Source of the DNA: Pohlia nutans
Taxonomy: Eukaryota; Streptophyta; Bryopsida; Bryales; Mniaceae
NCBI GenBank assembly: GCA_022496805.1
Contig: CM040089.1
Span: 46,174,372-46,238,371 of the forward strand
DNA: 64,000 nt
Direction: 5' to 3'
In this document: in pieces, positions 23,144 through 34,094 of the stretch
How the letters are laid out: every line of letters begins with the position of its first letter
How positions within the stretch are numbered: position 1 is the stretch's first letter
Notes under the pieces: generated by a model
What the model was told of the DNA's origin: nothing
Database searches by the model: none
What the model saw: the letters and a program-made list of their open reading frames with translations, nothing else
Translations under genes and position numbers: made by a program

Positions 23144-23461
23144 TATTGAAGGTTAGATTAGAATGCCAAAGCCTCACACAAACACTTGGAATGCATAGGA
23201 AAGAGATGATCTTTACTCATGGGCTGCCCCTCTTAAGTAGCACACCCTAGGGAGTCCCCTTGGCAAACCATATGGGACATCAGCCCATACTCCACTCCTA
23301 GTACACTAGGATCAGCCCATATCACTTGGGAGACCCAATTCTCATTATCTCTAACTAGTACCACTTCTCTAGTTGCTATTCTAGCTCATTTGCATCATCT
23401 ACTCTAGCTAATGCGCATGGCTATGAGCAACTTCAGCCCACGCAATCATCCTACTTCAACA
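23144..23461 (-). repeat. LTR (outer 5' LTR of element E)
   Basis: Complete 318-bp LTR sharing all private variants of 16590-16907. No primer site adjoins it. The right flank AACAA is the target duplication. Confidence 0.93.
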
Positions 23462-23466
23462 AACAA

Positions 23467-25012
23467 GTGGGAGCAAGCCATGCAAGAGGAGTACAAATCG
23501 TTGATGGACAATGGCACTTGGGAATTGACTCCCCTCCCCAAGAATCGCAACGCTATCGGTTGTAAGTGGGTATTTCGTGCAAAGAGAGATGCAACGGGTG
23601 ATGTGGTTCGTTATAAGGCAAGATTGGTGGCAAAGGGCTTTTCACAAATCGAAGGTGTTGATTTTCATGAGACCTTTGCACCGGTGGCGAAATTCACCAC
23701 TATTCGATGCATTTTGGCCATCGGGGCTGCCATGGATTTGGAAATGCATCAAATGGATGTGAAGACGGCGTTCTTGAACGGCGAGTTGGAGGAGGACATC
23801 TACATGGTGCAACCCGAAGGATTTGTGCAACGAGGTAATGAGAACCTTGTTTGCAAGTTGAACAAGTCATTGTATGGGTTGAAGCAATCTCCACGCGCAT
23901 GGTATCAAAAGATTGACACGTTTCTTGTTCATATCGGGTTCACAAGGAGCATCGCTGATCACAGCTTGTATTTCATGCAAAAGGGGCAACATGTGGTCAT
24001 CGTGATCATATATGTGGATGATTTGATCATCCTTGCAAGTTGTATGAGCTCTTTGAAGGCATTGAAGGCAATGCTTGAGAACGAGTACGAGATGAGTGAT
24101 CTGGGTGAGTTGCACTTTTGTTTAGGAGTTGAGTTTGTGCGAGATAGAGCAACACGCACCATAACAATGAATCAAAGCAAGTATGTTATGGATGTGCTCA
24201 AACGCTTTGGCATGGAGGATTGCAAACCGGTTGGCACTCCATTGGATGTGAATTCCAAACTCGTGAAACTCACCGATGAGGAGTATGCATTAGAGGCTCA
24301 ATCTATGGTGGATGTGCCATACAAGCAAGCTGTAGGGTCATTGATGTATGCTATGATTGCAACAAGGCCGGACCTTGCGTATCCAATCAGCATTGTGAGT
24401 CAACACATGGCAAGACCGGGTTCAAGTCATTGGGTTGCGGTCAAGAGGATCATGCGGTACTTGAAAGGCACAAGTGATGTGAGGTTGTGTCTTGGAGGTG
24501 ACAACATTGTGTTGAGTGGGTATTGTGATGCGGATTATGCGGGTGATACCAATGATCGTAGATCCACCACGGGGTACATGTTCAAAGTTGGATCGGGGGC
24601 CGTTTCATGGAATAGCAAGCGCCAACAAACAACGGCCACGTCAACAGTTGAGGCGGAGTACATGGCGACGAGCCACGGTACGAAGGAGGCCATTTGGTTG
24701 AGGCAACTAATGGCGGATGTGAGATGCACTCAAGAGGAGGCTACAACAATCATGTGTGACAACCAAGGGAGTATGTCATTGGCGAAGAATCCAACGCATC
24801 ACTCACGTACAAAGCACATTGATGTGCAATATCACTTCATTCGAGAGAAGTTAGAGATGAAGGTGATAGAGTTGAAGTATTGTCCAACGGAGCACATGGT
24901 GGCGGACGTGCTCACAAAGGCTCTTGCGAGAGATCGACATCAAAGACTAGTGGTGGCATTTGGGCTCGAAGGCTTTGGCTATTTGCAAAGTGGGAGTGTT
25001 GAAGTAGGATGA
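23467..25012 (+). pseudogene. Element H gag-pol, part 2 (RT and RNase H)
   Basis: Codons about 843-1357 of H, resuming after the second AACAA copy: KWEQAMQEE, reverse transcriptase with DVKTAF and YVDD, RNase H, and a stop inside the 3' LTR. Glu replaces Asp in the GELDEDIY motif (also in G). Open throughout. Confidence 0.92.
24987..24996 (+). other. Polypurine tract of element H
   Basis: AAAGTGGGAG immediately before the 3' LTR at 24997, within coding sequence. Confidence 0.82.
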
Positions 25013-25314
25013 TTGCGTGGGCTGAAGTTGCTCATAGCCATGCGCATTAGCTAGAGTAGATGATGCGAATGAGCTAGAGTTGCAACTAGAGAAGTGGTAC
25101 TAGTTAGAAGTAATGAGAATTGGGTCTCCCAAGTGATATGGGCTGATCCTAGTGTACTAGGAGTGGAGTATGGGCTGATGTCCCATATGGTTTGCCAAGG
25201 GGACTCCCTTGGGTGTGCTACTTAAGAGGGGCAGCCCATGAGTAAAGATCATCTCTTTCCTATGCATTCCAAGTGTTTGTGTGAGGCTTTGGCATTCTAA
25301 TCTAACCTTCAATA
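24997..25314 (+). repeat. LTR (3' LTR of element H)
   Basis: Complete 318-bp LTR, apparently identical to 12762-13079. The right flank GCATT is the target duplication. Confidence 0.96.
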
Positions 25315-25371
25315 GCATTTGGGCTCCAAGGCTTTGGCTATTTGCAAAGTGGGAGTGTTGAAGTAGGATGA
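25315..25371 (+). pseudogene. Element O pol, piece 3 (last codons)
   Basis: The last codons of O after the duplicated GCATT, including the polypurine tract and the stop codon inside the O 3' LTR. The C-terminus reads GLQGF rather than the commoner GLEGF, a variant shared with N and J. Confidence 0.88.
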
Positions 25372-25673
25372 TTGCGTGGGCTGAAGTTGCTCATAGCCAT
25401 GCGCATTAGCTAGAGTAGATGATGCGAATGAGCTAGAGTTGGAACTAGAGAAGTGGTACTAGTTAGAAGCAATGAGAATTGGGTCTCCCAAGTGATATGG
25501 GCTGATCCTAGTGTACTAGGAGTGGAGTATGGGCTGATGTCCCATATGGTTTGCCAAGGGGACTCCCTTGGGTGTGCTACATAAGAGGGGCAGCCCATGA
25601 GTAAAGATCATCTCTTTCCTATGCATTCCAAGTGTTTGTGTGAGGCTTTGGCATTCTAATCTAACCTTCAATA
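25356..25673 (+). repeat. LTR (3' LTR of element O)
   Basis: Complete 318-bp LTR. It lies only 41 bp after the 3' LTR of H, so two same-direction LTRs are almost adjacent. The right flank GTCAT is in gag of Q. Confidence 0.95.
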
Positions 25674-26483
25674 GTCATCACTACAAGAAGAGACGCTAGT
25701 CATAAATGCGTACTCATCACCTGCATCGTTGACCTTTGTATTGTTGGCACTTTCCTCTCTCTTGCGTTTGTAGCAAAATTTTGCCAAGTGGCCCTTCTTA
25801 CCGCAATAGTAGCATACCTTGTCTGTAGAGCTCCCACTGGCACCGCTCTTGGATTGCTTCGCCATAAGCGCCGCGCTATCGCCACGAGTCTCGTTCTCTT
25901 TGCGCCGCGAGAGTTCATGCAACAACCGTGATGTCACATAATCAAGAGTGAGCTCGCTAATGGGCCTACTCTCCATAGCAACGATAAGATACTCGTACGA
26001 CGGCGGCAAACTCTCGAGGAGCGTCATAACGATATCACCGTCGGTAATGTTGACGTCTGCGCCGTTGAGCTGATCCGCAAGAGCCTTCACTTTGTTGATG
26101 TGCGCCAACATGTCGTCGTTTTCTTCCATCTTGATGGTGAAAAACTTGCGCCTCAAAAACAAGATATTGACCAAGCTCTTTGCCTCATGAATATTGCAAA
26201 GCTTGGCCCATGCCTCGGCGGGAGTCTTGCACGACCGAATATGAGAAAGCTGGGAATCAGAAAGATTAAGAGCCAAAATCGCAAAGGCCTTTTTCTCTCG
26301 CCGAGTGTACGCAGTTCGTACCCTAGCCTCGGCGTCGGACGAAGGCGGTTCCTCACTACCCTCAACTATCTCCCACAATTCTTTTTCGGCCATGACCATT
26401 TCCATCTTGAATTTCCACAAGTGGAAGTTGACGCCATCGAACTTGTCTACAACCTTAGCACCTTCACCCTCAAATGTAGCCAT
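25674..26483 (-). pseudogene. Element Q gag fragment
   Basis: Codons 1-270: Gag with the DUF4219-like N-terminus (HLWKFKMEMVMAEKELW) and the CCHC knuckle, ending in TSVSSCSDD at the O insertion. ATG at 26483. Open, but without protease or pol. Confidence 0.9.
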
Positions 26484-27437
26484 ATCCTTGATTGAAGGAC
26501 GTACGCTCACAAAATTCAGCCCCTAGAAAGCTAAGAAAAATTGTTTTTATGATTTTTTTGACAATTTTGTGATTTGTGAGGCAAATTGCACACGTACGTG
26601 CTTCTAATGCCTCCAAACTAATTCCAAACACTAAATCAGCACCTTTGTGCTACACATCAACCTCACAACACTCAATCGTGATGGTTCTTAGTGAATTTGC
26701 ACAAGATCATACCACAACACCCTAACTAGGAGAATTGCGCACTCGTTGGCTCAAATCCACTCAAATCAGCACCCTTGTGCTTCACAACACGTAATGCACC
26801 CTATGGACACCCTTGTGCCTTCCAAGGACTCTAAATCAATGCAAATTCAGCCCCTTCAAGTCCTAATTGCATTGAAATTCATCAAATCAGCCCCGTTGTG
26901 CATTCACTAACCCAAACTCTAATTTTGAGCACTCAAAGGGCATAACTCACATTCCAAACCCTTGTGCAAGATTTGCAGTACCAAAATCAGATTGTAGACT
27001 CACCCCAAGGGCCTCAAAGCATAAAAGTGCCTTGCAACAACACAAGTGCACAAATTAAGCACAAATTGAGCCAATAAGCTCCAATAAGCTCCAATCAGCT
27101 CCAATATACTCCAACAAGCACCAATAAGCTCCAAAGCTCCAATTCAGCCCTTGTAGACGAGTATAAACTCCAAAAGTGCTCCAAAGTGCTCCAAAAGCTC
27201 CAAATCAACAAATGATAGCTCCAAAGTGCGAATTCAGCCCTCCAACACGTAGATCAAAGGTAGGAAGATTGTAATACCTCCCAATGTCGAAATCAGCCCA
27301 CCAAAGCTCGAATTCAGCCCTCCAAAGCTCCAAATGAGCGCTCCAATACTCCAAAATCAGCGCTCCAACGCACGACCTCCACACAATGAGCAATCTAATC
27401 TTTGACTCACGCAAAACACATGAGTGGGCCCATAACC
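26484..27437 (-). other. Element Q leader and primer binding site
   Basis: Primer site 27424-27437. Minisatellite at about 27070-27146 with only two standard units plus one CAGCTCC variant, the shortest array in the window. A T-run near 26536-26542 is longer than in other copies. No protein gene. Confidence 0.86.
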
Positions 27438-27755
27438 TATTGAAGGTTAGATAAGAATGCCAAAGCCTCACACAAACACTTGGAATGCATAGGAAAGAGA
27501 TGATCTTTACTCATGGGCTGCCCCTCTTAAGTAGCACACCCAAGGGAGTCCCCTTCGCAAACCATATGGGACATCAGCCCATACTCCACTCCTAGTACAC
27601 TAGGATCAGCCCATATCACTTGGGAGACCCAATTCTCATTACTTCTAACTAGTATCACTTCTCTAGTTGCAAGTCTAGCTCATTCGCATCATCTACTCTA
27701 GCTAATGCGCATGGCTATGAGCAACTTCAGCCCACGCAATCATCCTACTTCAACA
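27438..27755 (-). repeat. LTR (5' LTR of element Q)
   Basis: Complete 318-bp LTR, minus orientation, next to the primer site. Confidence 0.95.
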
Positions 27756-28160
27756 ATGACATACTCCCTTGGTTGTCACACATGATTGTTGTAGCCTCCT
27801 CTTGAGTGCATCTCACATCCGCCATTAGTTGCCTCAACCAAATGGCCTCCTTCGTACCGTGGCTCATCGCCATGTACTCCGCCTCAACCGTTGACGTGGC
27901 CGTGGTTTGTTGGCGCGTGCTATTCTATGAAACGGCCCCCGATCCAACTTTGAACATGTACCCCGTGGTGGATCTACGATCATTGGTATCACCCGCATAA
28001 TCCGCATGACAATACCCACTCAACACACTGTTGTCACCTCCAAGACACAACCTCACATCACTTGTGCCTTTCAAGTACCGCATGATCCTCTTGACCGCAA
28101 CCCAATGACTTGAACCCGGTCTTGCCATGTGGTGACTCACAACGCTGATTGGATACGCAA
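27756..28160 (-). pseudogene. Fragment P: old RNase H piece with a nonsense codon
   Basis: Minus-strand pol piece matching residues about 1146-1280. A Trp codon in GAVSWNSK has become TAG (27925-27927). Several other private changes are present (for example His for Asp in DADYAG and His for Gln in VVSQHMA). It is bounded by Q on the left and by LTR Y on the right, so it is one of the oldest layers seen here. Confidence 0.88.
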
Positions 28161-28339
28161 TATTGAAGGTTAGATTAGAATGCCAAAGCCTCACACAAAC
28201 ACTTGGAATGCATAGGAAGGAAATGATCTTTACTCATGGGCTGCCCCTCTTAAGTAGCACACCCAAGGGAGTCCCCTTGGCAAACCATATGGGACATCAG
28301 CCCATACTTCACTCCTAGTACACTAGGATCAGCCCATAT
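28161..28339 (-). repeat. Truncated LTR (Y)
   Basis: First 179 bp (plus-strand order) of a minus-oriented LTR, left flank CGCAA, broken off after CCCATAT. The rest is displaced by further insertions. Confidence 0.88.
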
Positions 28340-28345
28340 TATTGA
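28340..28345 (-). repeat. Six-base LTR stub (Z)
   Basis: TATTGA equals the first six bases of a minus-oriented LTR. Best read as an LTR that inserted in Y (target CATAT) and was then cut by insertion of X (target ATTGA). Six bases alone are weak evidence. Confidence 0.5.
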
Positions 28346-28663
28346 TGTTGAAGTAGGATGATTGCGTGGGCTGAAGTTGCTCATAGCTATGCGCATTAGC
28401 TAGAGTAGATGATGCGAATGAGCTAGACTTGCAACTAGAGAAGTGATACTAGTTAGAAGTAATGAGAATTGGGTCTCCCAAGTGATATGGGCTGATCCTA
28501 GTGTACTAGTAGTGGAGTATGGGCTGATGTCCCATATGGTTTGCCAAGGGGACTCCCTTGGGTGTGCTACTTAAGAGGGGCAGCCCATGAGTAAAGATCA
28601 TCTCTTTCCTATGCATTCCAAGTGTTTGTGTGAGGCTTTGGCATTCTTATCTAACCTTCAATA
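28346..28663 (+). repeat. LTR (5' LTR of element X)
   Basis: Complete 318-bp LTR followed by the primer site. Variants include GTACTAGTAGTGG and CTTATCTAACC. Confidence 0.94.
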
Positions 28664-28937
28664 GGTTATGGGCCCACTCATGTGTTTTGCGTGAGTCAAA
28701 GATTAGATTGCTCATTGTGTGGAGGTCGTGCGTTGGAGCGCTGATTTTGGAGTATTGGAGCGCTCATTTGGAGCTTTGGAGGGCTGAATTCGAGCTTTGG
28801 TGGGCTGATTTCGACATTGGGAGGTATTACAATCTTCCTACCTTTGATCTACGTGTTGGAGGGCTGAATTCGCACTTTGGAGCTATCATTTGTTGATTTG
28901 GAGCTTTTGGAGCACTTTGGAGCAATTTTGGAGTTTA
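28664..28937 (+). other. Element X partial leader with primer site
   Basis: Primer site 28664-28677 and early leader including the 21-bp repeats. It stops before the minisatellite. Confidence 0.87.
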
Positions 28938-29255
28938 TATTGAAGGTTAGATTAGAATGCCAAAGCCTCACACAAACACTTGGAATGCATAGGAAAGAGA
29001 TGATCTTTACTCATGGGCTGCGCCTCTTAAGTAGCACACCCAAGGGAGTCCCCTTGGCAAACCATATGGGACATCAGCCCATACTCCACTCCTAGTACAC
29101 TAGGATCAGCCCATATCACTTGGGAGACCCAATTCTCATTACTTCTAACTAGTACCACTTCTCTAGTTGCAAGTCTAGCTCATTCGCATCATCTACTCTA
29201 GCTAATGCGCATGGCTATGAGCAACTTCAGCCCACGCAATCATCCTACTTCAACA
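28938..29255 (-). repeat. LTR (3' LTR of element W)
   Basis: Complete 318-bp LTR with the polypurine tract complement adjoining at 29256. Confidence 0.95.
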
Positions 29256-31707
29256 CTCCCACTTTGCGAATAGCCAAAGCCTTCGAGCCCAAATGCCACC
29301 ACTAGTCTTTGATGTCGATCTCTCGCAAGAGCCTTTGTCAGCACGTCCGCCACCATGTGCTCCGTTGGACAATACTTCAACTCTATCACTTTCATCTCTA
29401 ACTTCTCTCGAATGAAGTGATATTGCACATCAATGTGCTTTGTACGTGAGTGATGCGTTGGATTCTTCGCCAATGACATACTCCCTTGGTTGTCACACAT
29501 GATTGTTGTAGCCTCCTCTTGAGTGCATCTCACATCCGCCATTAGTTGCCTCAACCAAATGGCCTCCTTCGTACCGTGGCTCGTCGCCATGTACTCCGCC
29601 TCAACCGTTGACGTGGCCGTGGTTTGTTGGCGCTTGCTATTCCATGAAACGGCCCCCGATCCAACTTTGAACATGTACCCCGTGGTGGATCTACGATCAT
29701 TGGTATCACCCGCATAATCCGCATCACAATACCCACTCAACACAATGTTGTCACCTCCAAGACACAACCTCACATCACTTGTGCCTTTCAAGTAGCGCAT
29801 TATCCTCTTAACCGCAACCCAATGACTTGAACCCGGTCTTGCCATGTGTTGACTCACAACGCTGATTGGATACGCAAGGTCTGGCCTTGTTGCAATCATA
29901 GCATACATCAATGACCCTACAGCTTGCTTGTATGGCACATCCACCATAGATTGAGCCTCTAATGCATACTCCTCATCGGTGAGTTTCACGAGTTTGGAAT
30001 TCACATCCAATGGAGTGCCAACCGGTTTGCAATCCTCCATGCCAAAGCGTTTGAGCACATCCATAACATACTTGCTTTGATTCATTGTTATGGTGCGTGT
30101 TGCTCTATCGCGCACAAACTCAACTCCTAAACAAAAGTGCAACTCACCGAGATCACTCATCTCGTACTCGTTCTCAAGCATTGCCTTCAATGCCTTCAAT
30201 GAGCTCATACAACTTGCAAGGATGATCAAATCATCCACATATATGATCACGATGACCACATGTTGCCCCTTTTGCATGAAATACAAGCTGTGATCAGCGA
30301 TGCTCCTTGTGAACCCGATATGAACAAGAAACGTGTCAATCTTTTGATACCATGCGCGTGGGGATTGCTTCAACCCATACAATGACTTGTTCAACTTGCA
30401 AACAAGGTTCTCATTACCTCGTTGCACAAATACCTCGGGTTGTACCATGTAGATGTCCTCGTCCAACTCGCCGTTCAAGAACGCCGTCTTCACATCCATT
30501 TGATGCATTTCCAAATCCATGGTAGCCCCGATGGCCAAAATGCATCGAATAGTGGTGAATTTCGCCACCGGTGCAAAGGTCTCATGAAAATCAACACCTT
30601 CGATTTGTGAAAAGCCCTTTGCCACCAATCTTGCCTTATAACGAACCACATCACCCGTTGCATCTCTCTTTGCACGAAATACCCACTTACAACCGATAGC
30701 GTTGCGATTCTTGGGGAGGGGAGTCAATTCCCAAGTGCCATTGTCCATCAACGATTTGTACTCCTCTTGCATGGCTTGCTCCCACTTGTTTGCATCATCA
30801 CAACTCAACGCTTCACGAATCGTCAATGGAGCATCTAAAAGTGCAACGTTTGCATGCTCCTCCTCACCTTGAGGGAGAATATGATTCTTCCACCACTCGC
30901 CAAGTGGTCTACGATTTCTCTCTGGATAACGACGATCGCTCGAGGATGCATTGTCTTCAACCGCCGTTGCTTGTGCCTTCTTCTCGCCATTCTTCGTCTT
31001 CAAAGGTGGCTCCTCAATATGTTCCTCATCACCACCATCTTCGTCATCTTCGTCTTCATCAACAATATCAATAACGGGAGATTTGGAAGATTGGTCCACA
31101 ATCGCCGGTTTATCGCCACTTCTCCCACTTGGACCATCGTCCAAATTGTCTTCAACCTTGGAATTCTCACAAAATGTCACATCACGAGCTCGAATGATCT
31201 TCTTGGTCTCGAGCGACATAAGCCTATACGCCTTGGTACCTTCACAATATCCAAGAAACACACATTTTGTTGCCTTGGCCTCAAGTTTGGTTCTTTGAGA
31301 ATCGGGTACCTTTGCAAATGCGATGCATCCAAATGTGCGCATGTGCTCCACGCGGGGTGGCCTCCCACTCCACGCTTGCTCTGGTGTCATGTTTTGAACC
31401 GCACTCGTCGGGCATCGGTTGCGTGTGTACACCGCAGTCACCACCGCTTCCGCCCAAAGGTCCAAACCCAAATTTTGTGCATGCAATATACTCCTTGCCA
31501 TTTCCACAATTGTTCGATTTGCACGCTCTGCAACTCCGTTTTGTTGTGGTGTATATGGCGTTGTCGTTTGTCTAGCAATGCCTTCTTTCTTCAATAACTC
31601 TCCAAATTGGTTGGACAAGAACTCGCCGCCATTATCCGATCGAAACACCTTGATCTTGTGCTCGGATTGCTTCTCAACCAACACCTTGAACTCTTTGAAC
31701 ATCTCAA
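29240..31707 (-). pseudogene. Element W pol (integrase core to RNase H)
   Basis: Open frame for residues about 536-1357. It keeps D560 and E596 of integrase, all of reverse transcriptase (YVDD) and RNase H, and the stop inside the LTR. The N-terminal half, including Gag, protease and the first integrase Asp, is cut off by V. Private changes include PEVFVQ for PEGFVQ. Confidence 0.9.
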
Positions 31708-32025
31708 TGTTGAAGTAGGATGATTGCGTGGGCTGAAGTTGCTCATAGCCATGCGCATTAGCTAGAGTAGATGATGCGAATGAGCTAGACTTGCAACTAG
31801 AGAAGTGGTACTAGTTAGAAGTAATGAGAATTGGGTCTCCCAAGAGATATGGACTGATCCTAGTGTACTAGGAGTGGAGTATGGGCTGATGTCCCATATG
31901 GTTTGCCAAGGGGACTCCCTTGGGTGTGCTACTTAAGAGGGGCAGCCCATGAGTAAAGATCATCTCTTTCCTATGCATTCCAAGTGTTTGTGTGAGGCTT
32001 TGGCATTCTAATCTAACCTTCAATA
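31708..32025 (+). repeat. LTR (5' LTR of element V)
   Basis: Complete 318-bp LTR, left flank CTCAA in W. Variants AAGAGATATGGACTG mark it. Confidence 0.94.
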
Positions 32026-32174
32026 GGTTATGGGCCCACTCATGTGTTTTGCGTGAGTCAAAGATTAGATTGCTCATTGTGTGGAGGTCGTGCGTTGGAG
32101 CGCTGATTTTGGAGTATTGGAGCGCTCATTTGGAACTTTGGAGGGCTGAATTCGAGCTTTGGTGGGCTGATTTC
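32026..32174 (+). other. Element V leader, first part, with primer site
   Basis: Primer site 32026-32039 and early leader, ending in ATTTC where R inserted. Continues at 58142. Confidence 0.88.
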
Positions 32175-32492
32175 TGTTGAAGTAGGATGATTGCGTGGGC
32201 TGAAGTTGCTCATAGCCATGCGCATTAGCTAGAGTAGATGATGCGAATGAGCTAGACTAGCAACTAGAGAAGTGGTACTAGTTAGAGATAATGAGAATTG
32301 GGTCTCCCAAGTGATATGGGCTGATCCTAGTGTACTAGGAGTGGAGTATGGGCTGATGTCCCATATGGTTTGCCAAGGGGACTCCCTTGGGTGTACTACT
32401 TAAGAGGGGCAGCCCATGAGTAAAGATCATCTCTTTCCTATGCATTCCAAGTGTTTGTGTGAGGCTTTGGCATTCTAATCTAACCTTCAAAA
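32175..32492 (+). repeat. LTR (5' LTR of R)
   Basis: Complete 318-bp LTR ending CTTCAAAA, left flank ATTTC. Matches 57819-58136. Confidence 0.94.
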
Positions 32493-33464
32493 GGTTATGG
32501 GCCCACTCATGTGTTTTGCGTGAGTCAAAGATTAGATTGCTCATTGTGTGGAGGTCGTGCTTTGGAGCGCTGATTTTGGAGTATTGGAGCGCTGATTTGG
32601 AACTTTGGAGGGCTGAATTCGAGCTTTGGTGGGCTGATTTCGACATTGGGAGGTATTACAATCTTCCTACCTTTGATCTACGTGTTGGAGGGCTGAATTC
32701 GCACTTTGGAGCTATCATTTGTTGATTTGGAGCTTTTGGAGCACTTTGGAGCACTTTTGGAGTTTATACACGTCTACAAGGGCTGAATTGGAGCTTTGGA
32801 GCTTATTGGTGCTTGTTGGAGTATATTGGAGCTGATTGGAGCTTATTGGAGCTTATTGGAGCTTATTGGAGCTTATTGGCTCAATTTGTGCTCAATTTGT
32901 GCACTTGTGTTGTTGCAAGGCACTTTTATGCTTTGAGGCTCTTGGGGTGAGTCTACAATCTGATTTTGGTATTGCAATTCTTGCACAAGGGTTTGGAATG
33001 TGAGTTATGCCCTTGGAGTGCTCAAAATTAGAGTTTGGGTTAGTGAATGCACAACGGGGCTGATTTGATGAATTTCAATGCAATTAGGACTTGAAGGGGC
33101 TGAATTTGCATTGATTTAGAGTCCTTGGAAGGCACAAGGGTGTCCATAGGGTGCGTTACGTGTTGTGAAGCACAAGGGTGCTGATTTGAGTGGATTTGAG
33201 CCAACGAGTGCGCAATTCTCCTAGTTAGGGTGTTGTGGTATGATCTTGTGCAAATTCACTAAGAACCATCACGATTGAGTGTTGTGAGGTTGATGTGTAG
33301 CACAAAGGTGCTGATTTAGTGTTTGGAATTAGTTTGGAGGCATTAGAAGCACGTACGTGTGCAATTTGCTTCACAAATCACAAAATTGTCAAAAATCATA
33401 AAAACAATTTTTCTTAGCTTTCTAGGGGCTGAATTTTGTGAGCGTACGTCCTTCAATCAAGGAT
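32493..33464 (+). other. R leader and primer binding site
   Basis: Primer site 32493-32506. Minisatellite about 32790-32880 (one GGAGCTGA variant plus four units). No protein gene. Confidence 0.86.
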
Positions 33465-33549
33465 ATGGCTACATTTGAGGGTGAAGGTGCTAAGGTTGTA
33501 GACAAGTTCGATGGCGTCAACTTCCACTTGTGGAAATTCAAGATGGAAA
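33465..33549 (+). pseudogene. R gag start, 85 bp
   Basis: First 28 gag codons from ATG 33465, cut after the HLWKFKME region at GGAAA by a minus-oriented LTR. Confidence 0.88.
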
Positions 33550-33776
33550 TTTTGAAGGTTAGATTAGAATGCCAAAGCCTCACACAAACACTTGGAATGC
33601 ATAGGAAAGAGATGATCTTTACTCATGGGCTGCCCCTCTTAAGTAGTACACCCAAGGGAGTCCCCTTGGCAAACCATATGGGACATCAGCCCATACTCCA
33701 CTCCTAGTACACTAGGATCAGCCCATATCACTTGGGAGACCCAATTCTCATTATCTCTAACTAGTACCACTTCTCT
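33550..33776 (-). repeat. Truncated LTR (M), first copy
   Basis: 227 bp of a minus-oriented LTR starting TTTTGAAGG, the same terminal change as the R LTRs. Cut at TCTCT by the next plus LTR. Confidence 0.88.
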
Positions 33777-34094
33777 TGTTGAAGTAGGATGATTGCGTGG
33801 GCTGAAGTTGCTCATAGCCATGCGCATTAGCTAGAGTAGATGATGCGAATGAGCTAGAGTTGCAACTAGAGCAGTGGTACTAGTTAGAAGTAATGAGAAT
33901 TGGGTCTCCCAAGTGATATGGGCTGATCCTAGTGTACTAGGAGTGGAGTATGGGCTGATGTCCCATATGGTTTGCCAAGGGGACTACCTTGGGTGTGCTA
34001 CTTAAGAGGGGCAGCCCATGAGTAAAGATCATCTCTTTCCTATGCATTCCAAGTGTTTGTGTGAGGCTTTGGCATTCTAATCTAACCTTCAATA
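33777..34094 (+). repeat. LTR of tandem unit 2
   Basis: Complete 318-bp LTR with variants GAGCAGTGG and GACTACCTTGG, identical in these to 35379-35696. Confidence 0.93.

Larger units (their letters stand above)
16590..23461 (-). mobile_element. Element E: rearranged copia copy with three LTRs
   Basis: Bounded by LTRs 16590-16907 and 23144-23461, which share private variants (CCTAGGG, GCTATTCTAG, TTTGCATC) and look identical. Target duplication AACAA at 16585-16589 and 23462-23466. The inside is abnormal: a 34-bp gag deletion at 20347, an 863-bp tandem duplication of leader plus gag start, and an extra LTR (22777-23094) followed by a 49-bp filler before the outer 5' LTR. E cannot make a normal Gag-Pol and was either moved in trans or damaged very recently. 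Confidence 0.9.
12762..25314 (+). mobile_element. Element H: full-length copia copy interrupted by element E
   Basis: 5' LTR 12762-13079, leader 13080-14061, gag-pol 14062-16589 resuming at 23467-25012, 3' LTR 24997-25314. The target duplication is GCATT at 12757-12761 and 25315-25319. The two LTRs look identical. Removing E and one AACAA copy gives exactly 5676 bp, the same as F, with a coding length of exactly 4074 nt, so H was probably intact when E landed in it. Confidence 0.95.
5062..25673 (+). mobile_element. Element O: outer plus-strand copia copy, split by F and H
   Basis: Host copy reconstructed from three pol pieces (5062-6285, 11967-12761, 25320-25371) and a 3' LTR (25356-25673). 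Element F sits between pieces one and two with duplicated ATAAC. Element H sits between pieces two and three with duplicated GCATT. The 5' end of O is lost behind C and the assembly gap. The right flank of O, GTCAT (25674-25678), lies in gag of element Q, so O inserted into Q. O carries more substitutions in the acidic linker than other copies, consistent with its being older than F, H and E. Confidence 0.85.
25674..27755 (-). mobile_element. Element Q: 5' part, cut by element O
   Basis: Minus-strand 5' LTR 27438-27755, primer site, leader and the first 270 gag codons. Gag is cut at GTCAT by O. The right flank ATGAC (27756-27760) is the likely target duplication in fragment P. Confidence 0.9.
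28346..28937 (+). mobile_element. Element X: 5' end remnant
   Basis: 5' LTR 28346-28663, primer site 28664-28677 and the first 260 bp of leader, cut at GTTTA (28933-28937) by element W. Confidence 0.9.
28938..31707 (-). mobile_element. Element W: 3' part, cut by element V
   Basis: 3' LTR 28938-29255 and pol up to 31707, minus strand. Left flank GTTTA in the leader of X. Cut at CTCAA (31703-31707) by V. Confidence 0.9.
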
